A DNA stretch of 51,951 nucleotides from an uncultured Oscillospiraceae bacterium (GTDB lineage Bacteria > Bacillota > Clostridia > Oscillospirales > Ruminococcaceae). The notes under the pieces are model-generated. The model had not been told where the DNA came from, made no database searches, and worked only from the letters and a program-made list of their open reading frames with translations. Shown here piece after piece: positions 1 through 8,864 of the stretch (position 1 is its first letter; every line of letters starts with the position of its first letter). The position numbers and the translations under genes were made by a program. Location: the NCBI GenBank assembly GCA_900552945.1, contig USBI01000008.1:1-51951 (forward strand). The letters are read 5' to 3'.

Positions 1-48
1 CGAGATAGGCTCCGGTCTCGTGGGCTCGGAGATGTGTATAAGAGACAG
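1..48 (+). other. Untrimmed Illumina Nextera adapter (not genomic)
   Basis: Bases 15-48 match the Nextera read-2 transposase adapter, with the Tn5 mosaic end at 30-48. Bases 7-14 (AGGCTCCG) sit where the 8-base i7 index lies, and 1-6 (CGAGAT) match the end of the P7 primer. From memory the index equals Nextera XT N720. Translated in frame with the first gene, the adapter gives the VYKRQ string known as a contaminant of predicted proteins. These bases are library artefact, and the real contig begins at 49. Confidence 0.97.
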
Positions 49-2154
49 GTGTCGGCTCGTTTTTATGAAATGATGACCAACCTTGAGTTTTTGCCCAATT
101 CCCCGACTTTGATGAACGCGGGCCGTCCGCTCGGCCAGCTTTCCGCCTGCTTTGTTCTGCCGGTGGAAGACAGCATGGAAGGGATTTTTGAAGCCATCAA
201 ACAGGCGGCGCTCATCCACAAATCCGGCGGAGGAACAGGATTTTCCTTCTCCCGTCTTCGTCCGGCCGGCGCTACGGTCAATTCTACCGGTGGAGTCGCG
301 AGCGGCCCGATCAGTTTTATGAAGGTCTTTAACATGGCGACCGAGGCGGTTAAGCAGGGCGGTACCCGCCGTGGGGCGAACATGGGTATTCTGCGGGTCG
401 ATCACCCGGATATTCTTGCGTTTATCGACTGTAAAAAAGACAACGCTGAAATTACCAACTTTAATATTTCGGTTGGTATTACCGAGCGGTTCATGCAGGC
501 GGTAGAGGCCGATGAAACCTATCCGCTCGTTGATCCGTCCACCAAAGAAACAGTGGGAAGTCTGCGCGCGCGTGAGGTTTACGGCAAGATTGTAGAGAGC
601 GCATGGCGCAACGGTGAGCCGGGCATCATCTTTTTGGACCGTCTCAACCGGGACAATGTGGTGCCGGATATTGCTGAGATTGAAAGCACCAATCCGTGCG
701 GGGAACAGCCGCTTCTGCCGTACGAGTCCTGCAACCTGGGTTCCATCAATCTGGTTGCCATGCTGGATGAGACCCCGAACGGCTATGTGATCAATTGCGA
801 CCGTTTGGAAAAAACAGTCCGCACGGCAGTGCATTTTCTGGATAATGTCATCGAGGTCAATAAATATCCGATTCCCAAAATTGATGAGACGACAAAGCAG
901 CTTCGCAAAATCGGGCTTGGCGTTATGGGCTTTGCCGATATGCTGCTGCGGCTCGGCATCCCTTACAATTCGGAGGAAGGCGTTGCGCTGGGCGAAAAGG
1001 TGATGGGCTTTATCCACAACATCGGCTGGGAGACCAGCCGTAAGCTGGCGGAAACCCGCGGCACCTTCCCGCTGTTTGAGCAGAGCACCCTGAAAAACGG
1101 GCAGCCGGTGCGCAACGCTACGGTCACGACCATTGCGCCGACCGGTACACTTTCCATCATTGCGGGAGTCAGCTCCGGCGTTGAACCGGTGTTTGCGTTT
1201 GCGTTCATCCGCAATGTTATGGATAACACCGAAATGGTCGAAGTCAACCCCATTTTGAAGGATACACTGCAAAAACGCGGTTTGTACTCGGAAGCGCTGA
1301 TGCGCAAGATTGCTTCGGAAGGCACCCTTGCTCATATTCCGGAGATTCCGGAAGATATCCGCCGGGTGTTCGTTTGCTCGCATGACGTCAGCCCGGAGTA
1401 CCATGTCCGGATGCAGGCGGGTTTCCAGCATCACACCGACAACGCGGTTTCCAAAACGGTGAACTTCCAGAACAGCGCTACGGTAGACGAGGTGCGTGAG
1501 GTGTACGACCTGGCTTACCGCCTTGGGTGCAAAGGCGTCACAATTTATCGTGACGGCTCGCGTGACAGTCAGGTGCTCAACATTGGTAAAGTAAAGCGCG
1601 GGGATGAGAAGGAAGAACCGGAATTTGTGCAGAACATCACGCCGCGTCCCCGCCCGGAAGTCACCAGCGGATTTACCGAGAGGGTCAAGATTGGCTGCGG
1701 CAACCTGTATGTTACCGTTAACTACGATGAAAACGGTATCTGTGAGGTGTTCACCAGTACTGGAAAAGCGGGAGGATGCCCGTCCCAGTCGGAAGCGACA
1801 GCAAGACTTGCTTCCATCGCTCTTCGTTCCGGTATTTCGGTGGAGGAGATTCTCGACCAGCTCAAGGGCATCCGCTGCCCGTCTACGGTTCGTCAGCAGG
1901 GGATGAAATGTACCTCCTGCCCGGACGGTATCGCGAAAGTCATCAAGAAGGTGGACGACCTCATCAAATCCGGTAAGACAGAGGGGATGCCGCCGGTCAT
2001 CCCAAGCATTCCGCAAGCTCCGGAAAAGAAAAAGGGCGAGCCTGCCGGCAATGCGGATAAAGGGTTTAAATACTGCCCGGAATGCGGTGCTGTTGTTGAA
2101 CATGAAGGCGGCTGTGTGGTTTGCCGCAACTGCGGGTACAGTAAATGCAGCTGA
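49..2154 (+). CDS. nrdJ: Adenosylcobalamin-dependent ribonucleotide reductase (class II), 5' truncated
   Basis: Reduces ribonucleotides to deoxyribonucleotides for DNA synthesis, using a cobalamin-generated thiyl radical. Counting from base 34, the catalytic N-P-C-G-E motif is at residues 220-224 (radical Cys222, Asn220, Glu224). The presumed redox pair is Cys39 (SACF) and Cys233 (ESCNLG). The C-terminus carries a CPEC...CVVCRNC zinc-ribbon-like tail, which fits the mobile Cys-rich tail of B12-type enzymes. About 702 genomic codons are present. Family members of this type usually run 740-830 residues, so an N-terminal part is missing beyond the contig edge. The first five codons of the apparent reading frame are adapter. 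The downstream nucleotidyltransferase gene overlaps its last codons. Confidence 0.93.
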   Translation: MSARFYEMMTNLEFLPNSPTLMNAGRPLGQLSACFVLPVEDSMEGIFEAIKQAALIHKSGGGTGFSFSRLRPAGATVNSTGGVASGPISFMKVFNMATEAVKQGGTRRGANMGILRVDHPDILAFIDCKKDNAEITNFNISVGITERFMQAVEADETYPLVDPSTKETVGSLRAREVYGKIVESAWRNGEPGIIFLDRLNRDNVVPDIAEIESTNPCGEQPLLPYESCNLGSINLVAMLDETPNGYVINCDRLEKTVRTAVHFLDNVIEVNKYPIPKIDETTKQLRKIGLGVMGFADMLLRLGIPYNSEEGVALGEKVMGFIHNIGWETSRKLAETRGTFPLFEQSTLKNGQPVRNATVTTIAPTGTLSIIAGVSSGVEPVFAFAFIRNVMDNTEMVEVNPILKDTLQKRGLYSEALMRKIASEGTLAHIPEIPEDIRRVFVCSHDVSPEYHVRMQAGFQHHTDNAVSKTVNFQNSATVDEVREVYDLAYRLGCKGVTIYRDGSRDSQVLNIGKVKRGDEKEEPEFVQNITPRPRPEVTSGFTERVKIGCGNLYVTVNYDENGICEVFTSTGKAGGCPSQSEATARLASIALRSGISVEEILDQLKGIRCPSTVRQQGMKCTSCPDGIAKVIKKVDDLIKSGKTEGMPPVIPSIPQAPEKKKGEPAGNADKGFKYCPECGAVVEHEGGCVVCRNCGYSKCS

Positions 2155-2849
2155 GTGAAACGGTTGCTCCCGCCTCACGGGAATGGATGCAGCAGCTGAC
2201 CGGGTCGCTTTTGCGGGAGTTCGGTGAACGGTTGATTTTTACCGGGCTTCAGGGAAGCCGGGCACGTGGGGAGGAAGACAGTCTGAGTGATATCGACCCG
2301 GTCGTGGTGCTCGATTGCCTGTCCGCTGAAGACCTTTCCCGCATCCGTTTGGTGTATTCCGGAATGCCGGAGCAAGGTGAACTGTGCGGCTTTGTTTCCG
2401 GCAGGCAGGAGCTTGCCTGCTGGGACCCAGCTGATCGTCTCTCGTTCTATTACAGTACTCTTCCTTTTTATGGGCGGCTGGAGGATATTTTTCCGGTTCC
2501 GTCCGCGGAGGATGCGGCACAGGCGGTTTTGTCCGGCGCGTGTGGAGTTTATCACATGACCTGTCACTGTTTGCTGTATGGATGTGATGAACAGACTCTT
2601 TCAGGGCTTCTCAAGTCCGCCCGGTTCATTCTGCAGGCACAGCGGCTTTGTGAAACAGGGGAATATCCTCAGCGGCTGGAAGAACTCTTTCACACGGCAA
2701 CCGGGCAGAAACAAGAACTGTTAAAAATATATACCGCTTTGCGCGGTTTCAAAAAGCTTCCTGCAAATGAGCAAAATCAAGTGTTGGAACAGCTTTTGAA
2801 CTGGTCCGGAGCGTTGGTGCGCCAGTATGGTGCTTCTGTAGAATCATGA
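2145..2849 (+). CDS. Nucleotidyltransferase-fold domain protein
   Basis: The 234-residue protein has a GSRARGE...SDID pattern at about residues 38-52. This is the G-S-x(9-12)-D-x-D signature of polymerase-beta-like (MNT/KNT) nucleotidyltransferases, whose two Asp residues bind metal. The remainder is helical and has no domain I recognise. It begins inside the last codons of nrdJ (10-base overlap), so the two are probably translationally coupled, and it ends at a clear terminator. A later ATG at 2187 is possible, since neither start has a strong ribosome binding site. Substrate unknown: the family covers antibiotic-modifying enzymes, toxin-antitoxin MNT proteins and protein AMP-transferases. 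No HEPN partner gene is adjacent. Confidence 0.72.
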   Translation: MQLSETVAPASREWMQQLTGSLLREFGERLIFTGLQGSRARGEEDSLSDIDPVVVLDCLSAEDLSRIRLVYSGMPEQGELCGFVSGRQELACWDPADRLSFYYSTLPFYGRLEDIFPVPSAEDAAQAVLSGACGVYHMTCHCLLYGCDEQTLSGLLKSARFILQAQRLCETGEYPQRLEELFHTATGQKQELLKIYTALRGFKKLPANEQNQVLEQLLNWSGALVRQYGASVES

Positions 2850-2863
2850 AAGCAATCGGTCAA

Positions 2864-2900
2864 AACGGAGGTCTGCGGCAAAAGCGGACTTCCGTTTTTT
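2864..2900 (+). terminator. Rho-independent terminator after nrdJ operon
   Basis: A 13-bp stem (2864-2876 with 2884-2896, two G-U pairs) with a 7-base loop is followed by a T-run to 2900. It lies just after the nucleotidyltransferase stop codon. Confidence 0.88.
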
Positions 2901-2962
2901 GCCGGGCCGGTTTAAAAGAAACAGGAATTTTTGAAAATAAAAATTAAAACTTTATGAACGTT

Positions 2963-2991
2963 ATGACATTTTTGGCAAAACGTGTTATAAT
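2963..2991 (+). promoter_or_regulatory. Sigma-A-type promoter of the Nudix gene
   Basis: -35 ATGACA at 2963-2968, 17-base spacer, -10 TATAAT at 2986-2991. It lies 36 bases before the Nudix start codon, between the preceding terminator and the gene. Confidence 0.75.
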
Positions 2992-3027
2992 GGAACCAGT
3001 TATTATATATGGATGCGAGGAACGTTT

Positions 3028-3432
3028 ATGACAATGGAAAAATCATGCGGAGCATTGGTATTCCGCCGGTTCCACGGAAATACCGAACTGCTCTTGATCA
3101 AGCACGCCAACGGCGGGCACTGGTCGTTCCCGAAAGGGCATGTGGAGCCTGGGGAAACCGAAGAGGAAACCGCCTTGCGGGAGATCAAGGAAGAAACGGG
3201 GATTGATGTGATCATCGACCCGAGCTTTCGCGAAGTGATCTCCTATTCACCGAAAAAAGATACTCAGAAGGATGTGATCTATTTCATCGCCCGCGCGCAG
3301 AACTATGACTATACGCCGCAGGAAGAAGAAATCTCACAGATCAAGTGGGTAGAGATCAATCGGGCACATACCATTTTGACCTATGATAATGACAAACAGC
3401 TTGTCAATAAAGCAAAACAGGTCATTAAATAA
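3028..3432 (+). CDS. Nudix hydrolase, probable diadenosine tetraphosphatase type
   Basis: Hydrolyses nucleoside diphosphates linked to another group. The Nudix box is complete, running from G-H-V-E-P-G-E-T through REIKEETGI (pattern G-x5-E-x7-R-E-U-x-E-E-x-G-U), at about residues 36-58. The order SFPKGHVEPGE and the compact size (134 residues) resemble asymmetric Ap4A hydrolases of the NUDT2 kind, so Ap4A is the best guess, not a proven substrate. The ATG at 3028 is chosen over 3013 because GCGAGG at 3015-3020 sits 7 bases upstream. The gene is monocistronic, with its own promoter at 2963-2991 and a terminator at 3444-3480. Confidence 0.87.
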   Translation: MTMEKSCGALVFRRFHGNTELLLIKHANGGHWSFPKGHVEPGETEEETALREIKEETGIDVIIDPSFREVISYSPKKDTQKDVIYFIARAQNYDYTPQEEEISQIKWVEINRAHTILTYDNDKQLVNKAKQVIK

Positions 3433-3443
3433 TGTTTCGTTCA

Positions 3444-3480
3444 AAAAAGGACGACGGAAAGAATTTCCGCCGTCCTTTTC
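3444..3480 (+). terminator. Terminator after Nudix gene
   Basis: A stem of about 15 bp with one A-C mismatch (3446-3460 with 3464-3479) and a 3-base loop is followed by a T-rich tail (ttttctattttta). Confidence 0.85.
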
Positions 3481-3604
3481 TATTTTTAAAATGGTTTTTA
3501 TCCGTTTGGCGAGGTGTTTTTTGTTCCTTTTTGGCTTCTGCGTATAGACTGGGATCGTTATTCAGCATTGCCCGGTTTTGAGGCATGAAAGGCAAAAGCA
3601 TGAT

Positions 3605-3644
3605 AAAAAACAGCCGCCTGCTTCATGCTTGAAGCAGGCGGTTG
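3605..3644 (-). terminator. Terminator of thrS
   Basis: Read on the minus strand, a GC-rich stem (AACCGCCTGCTTCA with its complement, loop near 3626-3628) is followed by six T (complement of 3605-3610). It ends the thrS transcript 18 bases after the stop codon. Confidence 0.88.
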
Positions 3645-3661
3645 TTGTATGCCGTTTGTAT

Positions 3662-5587
3662 TTAAAGTGCTTCGCGGTATTTTTTGAGGAATGTGTCCAG
3701 ATCCATCGAACCCAGATCGCCTTCGCCGCGGTCGCGAACCGAAACGGTTTTCTCTTCGGCTTCCTTGTCGCCCACGATGAGCATATACGGAACCTTTTCC
3801 AGCTGTGCCTCGCGGATTTTGTAGCCGACTTTTTCATTGCGCTTGTCGGTTTCCACACGCACGCCCAGTTTCGCCAGTTCATCCGCAACGCTCTGCGCGT
3901 AGTCCAGGTGCTTTTCACTGATGGGGATGACCTTGACCTGTACCGGAGCGAGCCAGAGCGGGAACGCGCCTGCGTATTTTTCAATCAGCAGCGCGAGGGT
4001 GCGCTCGTAGCAGCCGATGGAGGTACGGTGGATGATGTACGGGTGCTTTTTAGTACCGTCTGCATCCACATATTCTATGCCGAATTTTTCCGCCAGCATC
4101 TGATCGATCTGGATGGTGATGAGGGTATCCTCTTTGCCGTGTACGTTTTTGATCTGGATATCCAGCTTCGGACCGTAGAACGCCGCTTCACCGACGCCTT
4201 CTTTGTAATCCAGACCCAGGTGATCAAGGATTTTACGCATGACGCCCTGTGCCTCGTCCCACTGTTCCTCGGTGCCGATGTATTTCTCACGGTCGTTCGG
4301 GTCCCACATGGAGAAACGGTAGGAAACATCTTCGTAAAGACCGACCTTTTTGAGCATGAAAATAGCGAGTTCCAGGCAGGATTTGAACTCATCCTCAAGC
4401 TGTGCCGGGGTGCACATCAGATGCCCTTCCGAGATGGTGAACTGACGCACACGGATCAGTCCGTGCATTTCGCCGCTTGCCTCATTGCGGAAGAGGGTGG
4501 ATGTTTCGTTGTACCGCAGCGGCAGGTCACGGTAGGAACGCGGCTTGTTGAGATATGCCTGATACTGGAACGGGCAGGTCATTGGACGGAGCGCGAAAAC
4601 CTCGCTGTCTTTTTCCTCATCGCCCAATACAAACATGCCTTCTTTATAATGATCCCAGTGGCCGGAAACCTTGTACAGGTCACTTTTTGCCATAAATGGG
4701 GTTTTGGTGAGCAGCCAGCCGCGGCGGGCTTCTTCATCTTCCACGAACCGCTGAAGGATCTGCAGAATCTTCGCGCCTTTCGGCAGCATGATGGGCAGTC
4801 CCTGGCCGATCAGTTCCGAAGTGGTGAACAGCTCCAGGTCACGACCCAGCTTGTTGTGGTCGCGCTTTTTGGCTTCTTCCAGCATGGTGAGATGAGCTTC
4901 CAGCTCGCTTGCTTTGGGGAAGGATACCCCGTAAATGCGGCAGAGCTGCTGTTTTTTCGCGTCACCACGCCAGTACGCGCCGGTGCTGCTGGTCAGTTTG
5001 ACCGCTTTGATGCCGGCGGTGTTCATTAAATGCGGGCCGGCGCAGAGATCGGTAAAATCACCCAGTGTGTAAAAGCTGATGGGTTCGCCTTTGGATGCGT
5101 GCTCCTCAATCAGCTCCACTTTATAAGGTTCGCCAGCCTCTTCCATTTTCTGTTTTGCTTCTTCCGGAGAAAGCTCAAAACGAACAAGGTCCGGGTTTGC
5201 TTTTGCGTTCTTTTTCATCTGTGCCTCGATTTTGGCGAGGTCTTCGGTTGTAAACGGGGTCTTAACGTCAAAATCGTAATAGAAACCGTTTTCAATCGCC
5301 GGGCCGATGGCGAGCTTCGCCTGCGGGAACAGCTGTTTTACAGCCTGCGCCAGCAGATGAGAAGAGGTGTGCCAGAAAATCTTCTTTCCCTCTTCATCAT
5401 CGAAGGTCAGAATGGCCAGATGGCAGTCTTCGCTAAGCGGGGTGCGCAGGTCGCAGACCTTTCCGTTTACTTTGCATCCGCATGCCGCTTTGTAAAGCCC
5501 CATGCCGAGGTCTTTTGCAACGTCAGCAGCGGTAATGCCGGCTTCGTACTCTTTTACAACGCCGCCTTTTAATGTTACCTGAATCAT
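3662..5587 (-). CDS. thrS: Threonine--tRNA ligase
   Basis: Charges tRNA-Thr with threonine in the cytoplasm. At 641 residues it is normal length for bacterial ThrRS. Domain order: TGS domain (1-62); editing domain with the H73-x3-H77 motif (HTSSH) and a later CAGPH; class II catalytic core with MTCPFQ, motif 2 (RNEASGEMHGL) and motif 3 (GCYERTLALLIE); then the anticodon-binding domain. The zinc ligands Cys (MTCPFQ) and His are present, so both editing and synthesis look intact. The start MIQVTLKGG has GAAAGGAAC upstream. Expression is controlled by the T-box leader at 5701-5958, and the gene is followed by its own terminator. Confidence 0.98.
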   Translation of the reverse strand: MIQVTLKGGVVKEYEAGITAADVAKDLGMGLYKAACGCKVNGKVCDLRTPLSEDCHLAILTFDDEEGKKIFWHTSSHLLAQAVKQLFPQAKLAIGPAIENGFYYDFDVKTPFTTEDLAKIEAQMKKNAKANPDLVRFELSPEEAKQKMEEAGEPYKVELIEEHASKGEPISFYTLGDFTDLCAGPHLMNTAGIKAVKLTSSTGAYWRGDAKKQQLCRIYGVSFPKASELEAHLTMLEEAKKRDHNKLGRDLELFTTSELIGQGLPIMLPKGAKILQILQRFVEDEEARRGWLLTKTPFMAKSDLYKVSGHWDHYKEGMFVLGDEEKDSEVFALRPMTCPFQYQAYLNKPRSYRDLPLRYNETSTLFRNEASGEMHGLIRVRQFTISEGHLMCTPAQLEDEFKSCLELAIFMLKKVGLYEDVSYRFSMWDPNDREKYIGTEEQWDEAQGVMRKILDHLGLDYKEGVGEAAFYGPKLDIQIKNVHGKEDTLITIQIDQMLAEKFGIEYVDADGTKKHPYIIHRTSIGCYERTLALLIEKYAGAFPLWLAPVQVKVIPISEKHLDYAQSVADELAKLGVRVETDKRNEKVGYKIREAQLEKVPYMLIVGDKEAEEKTVSVRDRGEGDLGSMDLDTFLKKYREAL

Positions 5588-5700
5588 GCTTTGTCACGTT
5601 CCTTTCCAAACGTATTTATTTGAGTAAGGTGTGAGAAATCCGCCTTGCATTTTATAAAACGGTGTGGCATATCACCACAGGATTCCCGCCGGCAGAAGAA

Positions 5701-5958
5701 AAACAAAAAGCCCCATCCCACGGTTTATTGGGATGAGGCTTAACGCTTCACGGTTCCACCCAACTTGCGGAAAACATTCCGCCAGCTCGCGGTTTTTGGT
5801 AACGGAGTGCCGGAACTCCGTTGCGGTTATGCCGAAAAACCGGTTGCCGCACGCTCCAAGGTGGTAACAAAACCCAAAGCCCGGCGCCGCTCACAGCACA
5901 AAGGCGGCGTTCTCTGACAGGCCGGCAGGTTCTGCCATGTCCTTTTCAACACTTTACT
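5701..5958 (-). promoter_or_regulatory. T-box leader (tRNA-Thr sensing) of thrS
   Basis: On the minus strand the leader contains the conserved T-box GGGTGGAACCGTG (5749-5763). An AGAGA-like element lies in stem I, and a terminator hairpin at 5705-5740 ends in a T-run. In the presumed specifier region the bases ACCACC (minus strand, 5860-5865) supply an ACC threonine codon, matching the downstream thrS. Uncharged tRNA-Thr should pair with the specifier and the T-box to form the antiterminator. This leader explains most of the 490-base gap between thrS and the DUF1015 gene (5588-6077). The rest holds the promoter at 5965-5993 and nothing else I can identify. Confidence 0.93.
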
Positions 5959-5964
5959 GGTATC

Positions 5965-5993
5965 ATCATAGCAATGCGGGTACAAAATGTCAA
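5965..5993 (-). promoter_or_regulatory. Promoter of the thrS T-box transcript
   Basis: On the minus strand, TTGACA (5988-5993), a 17-base spacer and TATGAT (5965-5970). It lies immediately upstream of the T-box leader and is close to consensus. Confidence 0.88.
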
Positions 5994-6077
5994 CCGTCCG
6001 GCGCATAGTTTGTGGAAAGTTGCCCGTTTTACCGGGCTGTTTTTTGCGGAAATCGGTCAATCAGACCAAAAGGCAAT

Positions 6078-7355
6078 CTATCGAATCTTCCGCGCTTCCA
6101 GATAGTACCGCTTATCCCACGCATGCCCCATGGAAAAGGTCTTACGCGGCAGGGCGGAGTCGAAAATGACAGTGGGGAAAAGTTCGCTTTTACCCATATC
6201 CGGCAGAAGAAAACCGATGGTATTCGGCTTTTTAGAAAGCTTTTCCACTACATCCGCTCCATGGATGTAATCGGTCTCTCCGCCGTGTTCGGCACAATAT
6301 TCGTCTAAAAACCGCTGCAATGTGCCGACGGTGAGATTGGCTTCTGGGTTGAGCACCGTCAAAACACCCTTTTTGTCACCATACAGGTAGGTAAAGCTCT
6401 GACCGCCTTCCACAGCTCTTTCGGCTACGTTGTACCGCTGGCGGAGCGCGCCGAGAAGGTTTTCCGGCTCCACACCGAACACCACCCGGTGGATGGCTTC
6501 GAACTCCAGCGCTTTATCGTGCAGATTGACCAGTTCGACCAGCGCGTACCGTGCGGGGGATGCTTTTGCCGCGTCTTCCCCGGCGGATTGTTTGAGCTGT
6601 TCATAGCAGGCTTTTGCTGTCGCGAGCGAGTGATTGCCATCCCCAACCGCGTAAACGAGGCATTCTGATTCCGGCTTTTTATAACGTGCCGCAAATGCTT
6701 TCCCATCTGCGAGGGCAGAAAGCGCGGAAGCAACCTTGCCGTGTTCGCTTTCCGGCACCAGCCAGCCTTCCACCCGTCCGCCGTTTTGCATCAGCGGGAT
6801 GTCATATAGCTTTTCAAATTCATCCCGCTGTTCAGACAACGGTTCGATTACCGTTTGATTCGGGTCATCCGTGAGCAGCATGATGTGGGGCAGTTCAAGC
6901 GCCGCGCCGTTTCGGATTTTCACCCGCGGCGGAATTCGCTCCAACACGGTCCCTTCGGTTGCGCGGATGGGGGAAACCGAACCTTTTGCGTAATCGTAGC
7001 ACTCCAGGTCGACCGCGCCGACCAGACCGGTGCGGACCTTTCCGTCCGCCTGGGTGCGGCGCACCAAAATCAGCGCGTTTTCAAGCATGCGGAATACGCC
7101 CTGGGACAAATATTCTTCCATAGTGGCGTGAATATGGGTGATTCGTTCTTCAAACCCCTGTTCTCCCAAGTAAATTTCCGGAAAAATGAGCTTGAGCGTG
7201 CTGGGCGCATCGCCTACGATGCGCTGTGTCTCTTCCCAGTATTCCGGTTCAGAGGTGTATTGGTCGCAGGCGACCACGCTCCAAACGGCCTCATATTCTT
7301 TTTTTGGCAACAGGATATCTGCCGGCCCAAAGCCGGTGCAAAACAGTTTTTCCAA
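6078..7355 (-). CDS. DUF1015 family protein
   Basis: A 425-residue cytoplasmic protein with no signal peptide or membrane segment. It matches the DUF1015 family through the RATEGTVLERIPPR block (131-144) and the VGDGNHSLATA block (237-247). The DGNH(S/R) motif resembles the D-G-x-H-R motif of ParB/sulfiredoxin-fold proteins, some of which are small-molecule kinases; applying that here is inference. It lies 24 bases downstream of glpK on the same strand and is probably co-transcribed from the glpK promoter. In clostridial genomes members often sit near serine or one-carbon metabolism genes, but nothing here shows that. Function unproven. Confidence 0.85.
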   Translation of the reverse strand: MEKLFCTGFGPADILLPKKEYEAVWSVVACDQYTSEPEYWEETQRIVGDAPSTLKLIFPEIYLGEQGFEERITHIHATMEEYLSQGVFRMLENALILVRRTQADGKVRTGLVGAVDLECYDYAKGSVSPIRATEGTVLERIPPRVKIRNGAALELPHIMLLTDDPNQTVIEPLSEQRDEFEKLYDIPLMQNGGRVEGWLVPESEHGKVASALSALADGKAFAARYKKPESECLVYAVGDGNHSLATAKACYEQLKQSAGEDAAKASPARYALVELVNLHDKALEFEAIHRVVFGVEPENLLGALRQRYNVAERAVEGGQSFTYLYGDKKGVLTVLNPEANLTVGTLQRFLDEYCAEHGGETDYIHGADVVEKLSKKPNTIGFLLPDMGKSELFPTVIFDSALPRKTFSMGHAWDKRYYLEARKIR

Positions 7356-7379
7356 TCTGACACTTCCTTTTTTGAGGGG

Positions 7380-8864
7380 CTATTCCGCCCAGTTTTTGCT
7401 GCGGGCGACCGCTTTGGTCCAGCCGCTCCAGTTTTGCTCGCGGACAAGGTTTGGCATGGCGGGTACAAATTCCCGCTCTAGTGTCCACCGCTGACTGATT
7501 TCGTTTTTGTCCTTCCACAACCCCACTGCGAGCCCGGCGAGGCAGGCGGCGCCGAGCGCCGTGGTCTCACGCACCATTGGGCGCAGAACAGGGCAGTTTA
7601 ACATATCCGCCTGGAACTGCATGAGCAGGTCATTCGCGCTGGCGCCGCCGTCCGCCCGCAGTCCGCCGATGCGGATGCCGGTATCGGCGCAGATGGCGTC
7701 GAGCACTTCCTTGCTCTGGTAGGCGATGGATTCAAGCGCCGCTCGTACGATATGGCTTCTTCCGGTACCGCGGGTTAGCCCGAAGATAGCACCTCTTGCG
7801 TACATATCCCAGTGCGGAGCGCCAAGACCGGTGAAAGCGGGTACGACATACACTCCGCCGTTGTCCGGTACTTCGGCCGCGACTCGCTCGCTTTCGCGGG
7901 ATTCGGAAATAAGGCCCATTTCATCCCGCAGCCATTGTACCACCGCACCGCCGACAAAAATACTGCCTTCCACCGCGTACTGAATGTCACCCTTCAGCCC
8001 GCTTGCGATGGTGGTGAGCATGCCGTTTTTGGAACGGCAGAGTTCTTTTCCAGTGTTCATGAGCAGGAAACAGCCGGTGCCGTAGGTGTTTTTGGCATCA
8101 CCCGGTGCAAAGCAGTTCTGCCCGAACAGGGCGGCGTGCTGGTCGCCGGCGGCTCCTGCGATGGGGATTTCATGCCCGAACAGGTTGACGGTGCCGTACA
8201 CCTCGCTGGAGCTGCGCACTTCCGGAAGCATGCAGCGGGGGATGTTTAAAATCTGAAGCATCCGTTCGTCCCAGCAGAGGTTGCGGATATCGAACAGCAT
8301 GGTGCGTGAAGCATTGGTGTAATCGGTCACGTGCGCCCTGCCGTCGGTCAGCTTCCAGATGAGCCAGCTGTCCACTGTTCCAAACAAAAGGTCCCCGTTT
8401 TCCGCCCGTTCTCTGGCACCCGGTACATGGTCTAAAATCCACCGGATTTTCGGCCCGGAAAAGTAAGCATCCGCAATCAGGCCGGTGGTTTCCGAAAGAT
8501 AAGGCTCCAACCCGTCCGCTTTCAGCTGCTCGCAGATATCCGCCGTCCTCCGGCACTGCCAGACAATGGCGTTATAAATGGGGAGTCCGGTCTCCCGGTC
8601 CCAAACGATAGTGGTCTCCCGCTGATTGGCAATGCCGATGGCCGCCACCTCGTCAATGGGAATACCTGCCTGAAGCAAAACTTCGGTCATGACGGCAGTC
8701 TGGGACGAGTAGATTTCCATGGGGTCGTGTTCGACCCAGCCGGGTTCGGGGTAATATTGCGTCAGTTCAGTCTGTGCTGTTTTGACGATTTTTTGTTCCC
8801 GGTCAAACAGAATGGCGCGGGAACTGGTTGTTCCCTGGTCGAGTGCGATAACGTATTGCTTCAC
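7380..8864 (-). CDS. glpK: Glycerol kinase
   Basis: Phosphorylates glycerol to glycerol-3-phosphate with ATP, feeding glycolysis and phospholipid synthesis. It shows the FGGY-family signatures: [11 protein letters not shown] near the N-terminus, the [10 protein letters not shown] substrate block, the [10 protein letters not shown] block, and [15 protein letters not shown] in the C-terminal lobe. The GTG at 8864 is chosen (494 residues, the family norm) because GGGAGG lies 7 bases upstream; an in-frame ATG at 8879 would overlap that site. A promoter is at 8930-8958. No glpF, glpD or glpO is adjacent, which is unusual, since glycerol genes often cluster. Confidence 0.96.
   Translation of the reverse strand: MKQYVIALDQGTTSSRAILFDREQKIVKTAQTELTQYYPEPGWVEHDPMEIYSSQTAVMTEVLLQAGIPIDEVAAIGIANQRETTIVWDRETGLPIYNAIVWQCRRTADICEQLKADGLEPYLSETTGLIADAYFSGPKIRWILDHVPGARERAENGDLLFGTVDSWLIWKLTDGRAHVTDYTNASRTMLFDIRNLCWDERMLQILNIPRCMLPEVRSSSEVYGTVNLFGHEIPIAGAAGDQHAALFGQNCFAPGDAKNTYGTGCFLLMNTGKELCRSKNGMLTTIASGLKGDIQYAVEGSIFVGGAVVQWLRDEMGLISESRESERVAAEVPDNGGVYVVPAFTGLGAPHWDMYARGAIFGLTRGTGRSHIVRAALESIAYQSKEVLDAICADTGIRIGGLRADGGASANDLLMQFQADMLNCPVLRPMVRETTALGAACLAGLAVGLWKDKNEISQRWTLEREFVPAMPNLVREQNWSGWTKAVARSKNWAE

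Noticed and set aside
3578..5029. Long open frame on the plus strand (483 codons)
   Set aside because: Fully antisense to thrS, with no ribosome binding site; a side effect of thrS codon use.
6022..6045. Hairpin GCCCG-N6-CGGGC with a T-run on the plus strand
   Set aside because: No plus-strand gene precedes it, and it is in the wrong direction for the DUF1015 gene; the 5-bp stem is probably chance.
5664..6105. Short plus-strand frames across the thrS leader
   Set aside because: The region folds as a T-box on the minus strand, and the frames lack ribosome binding sites.
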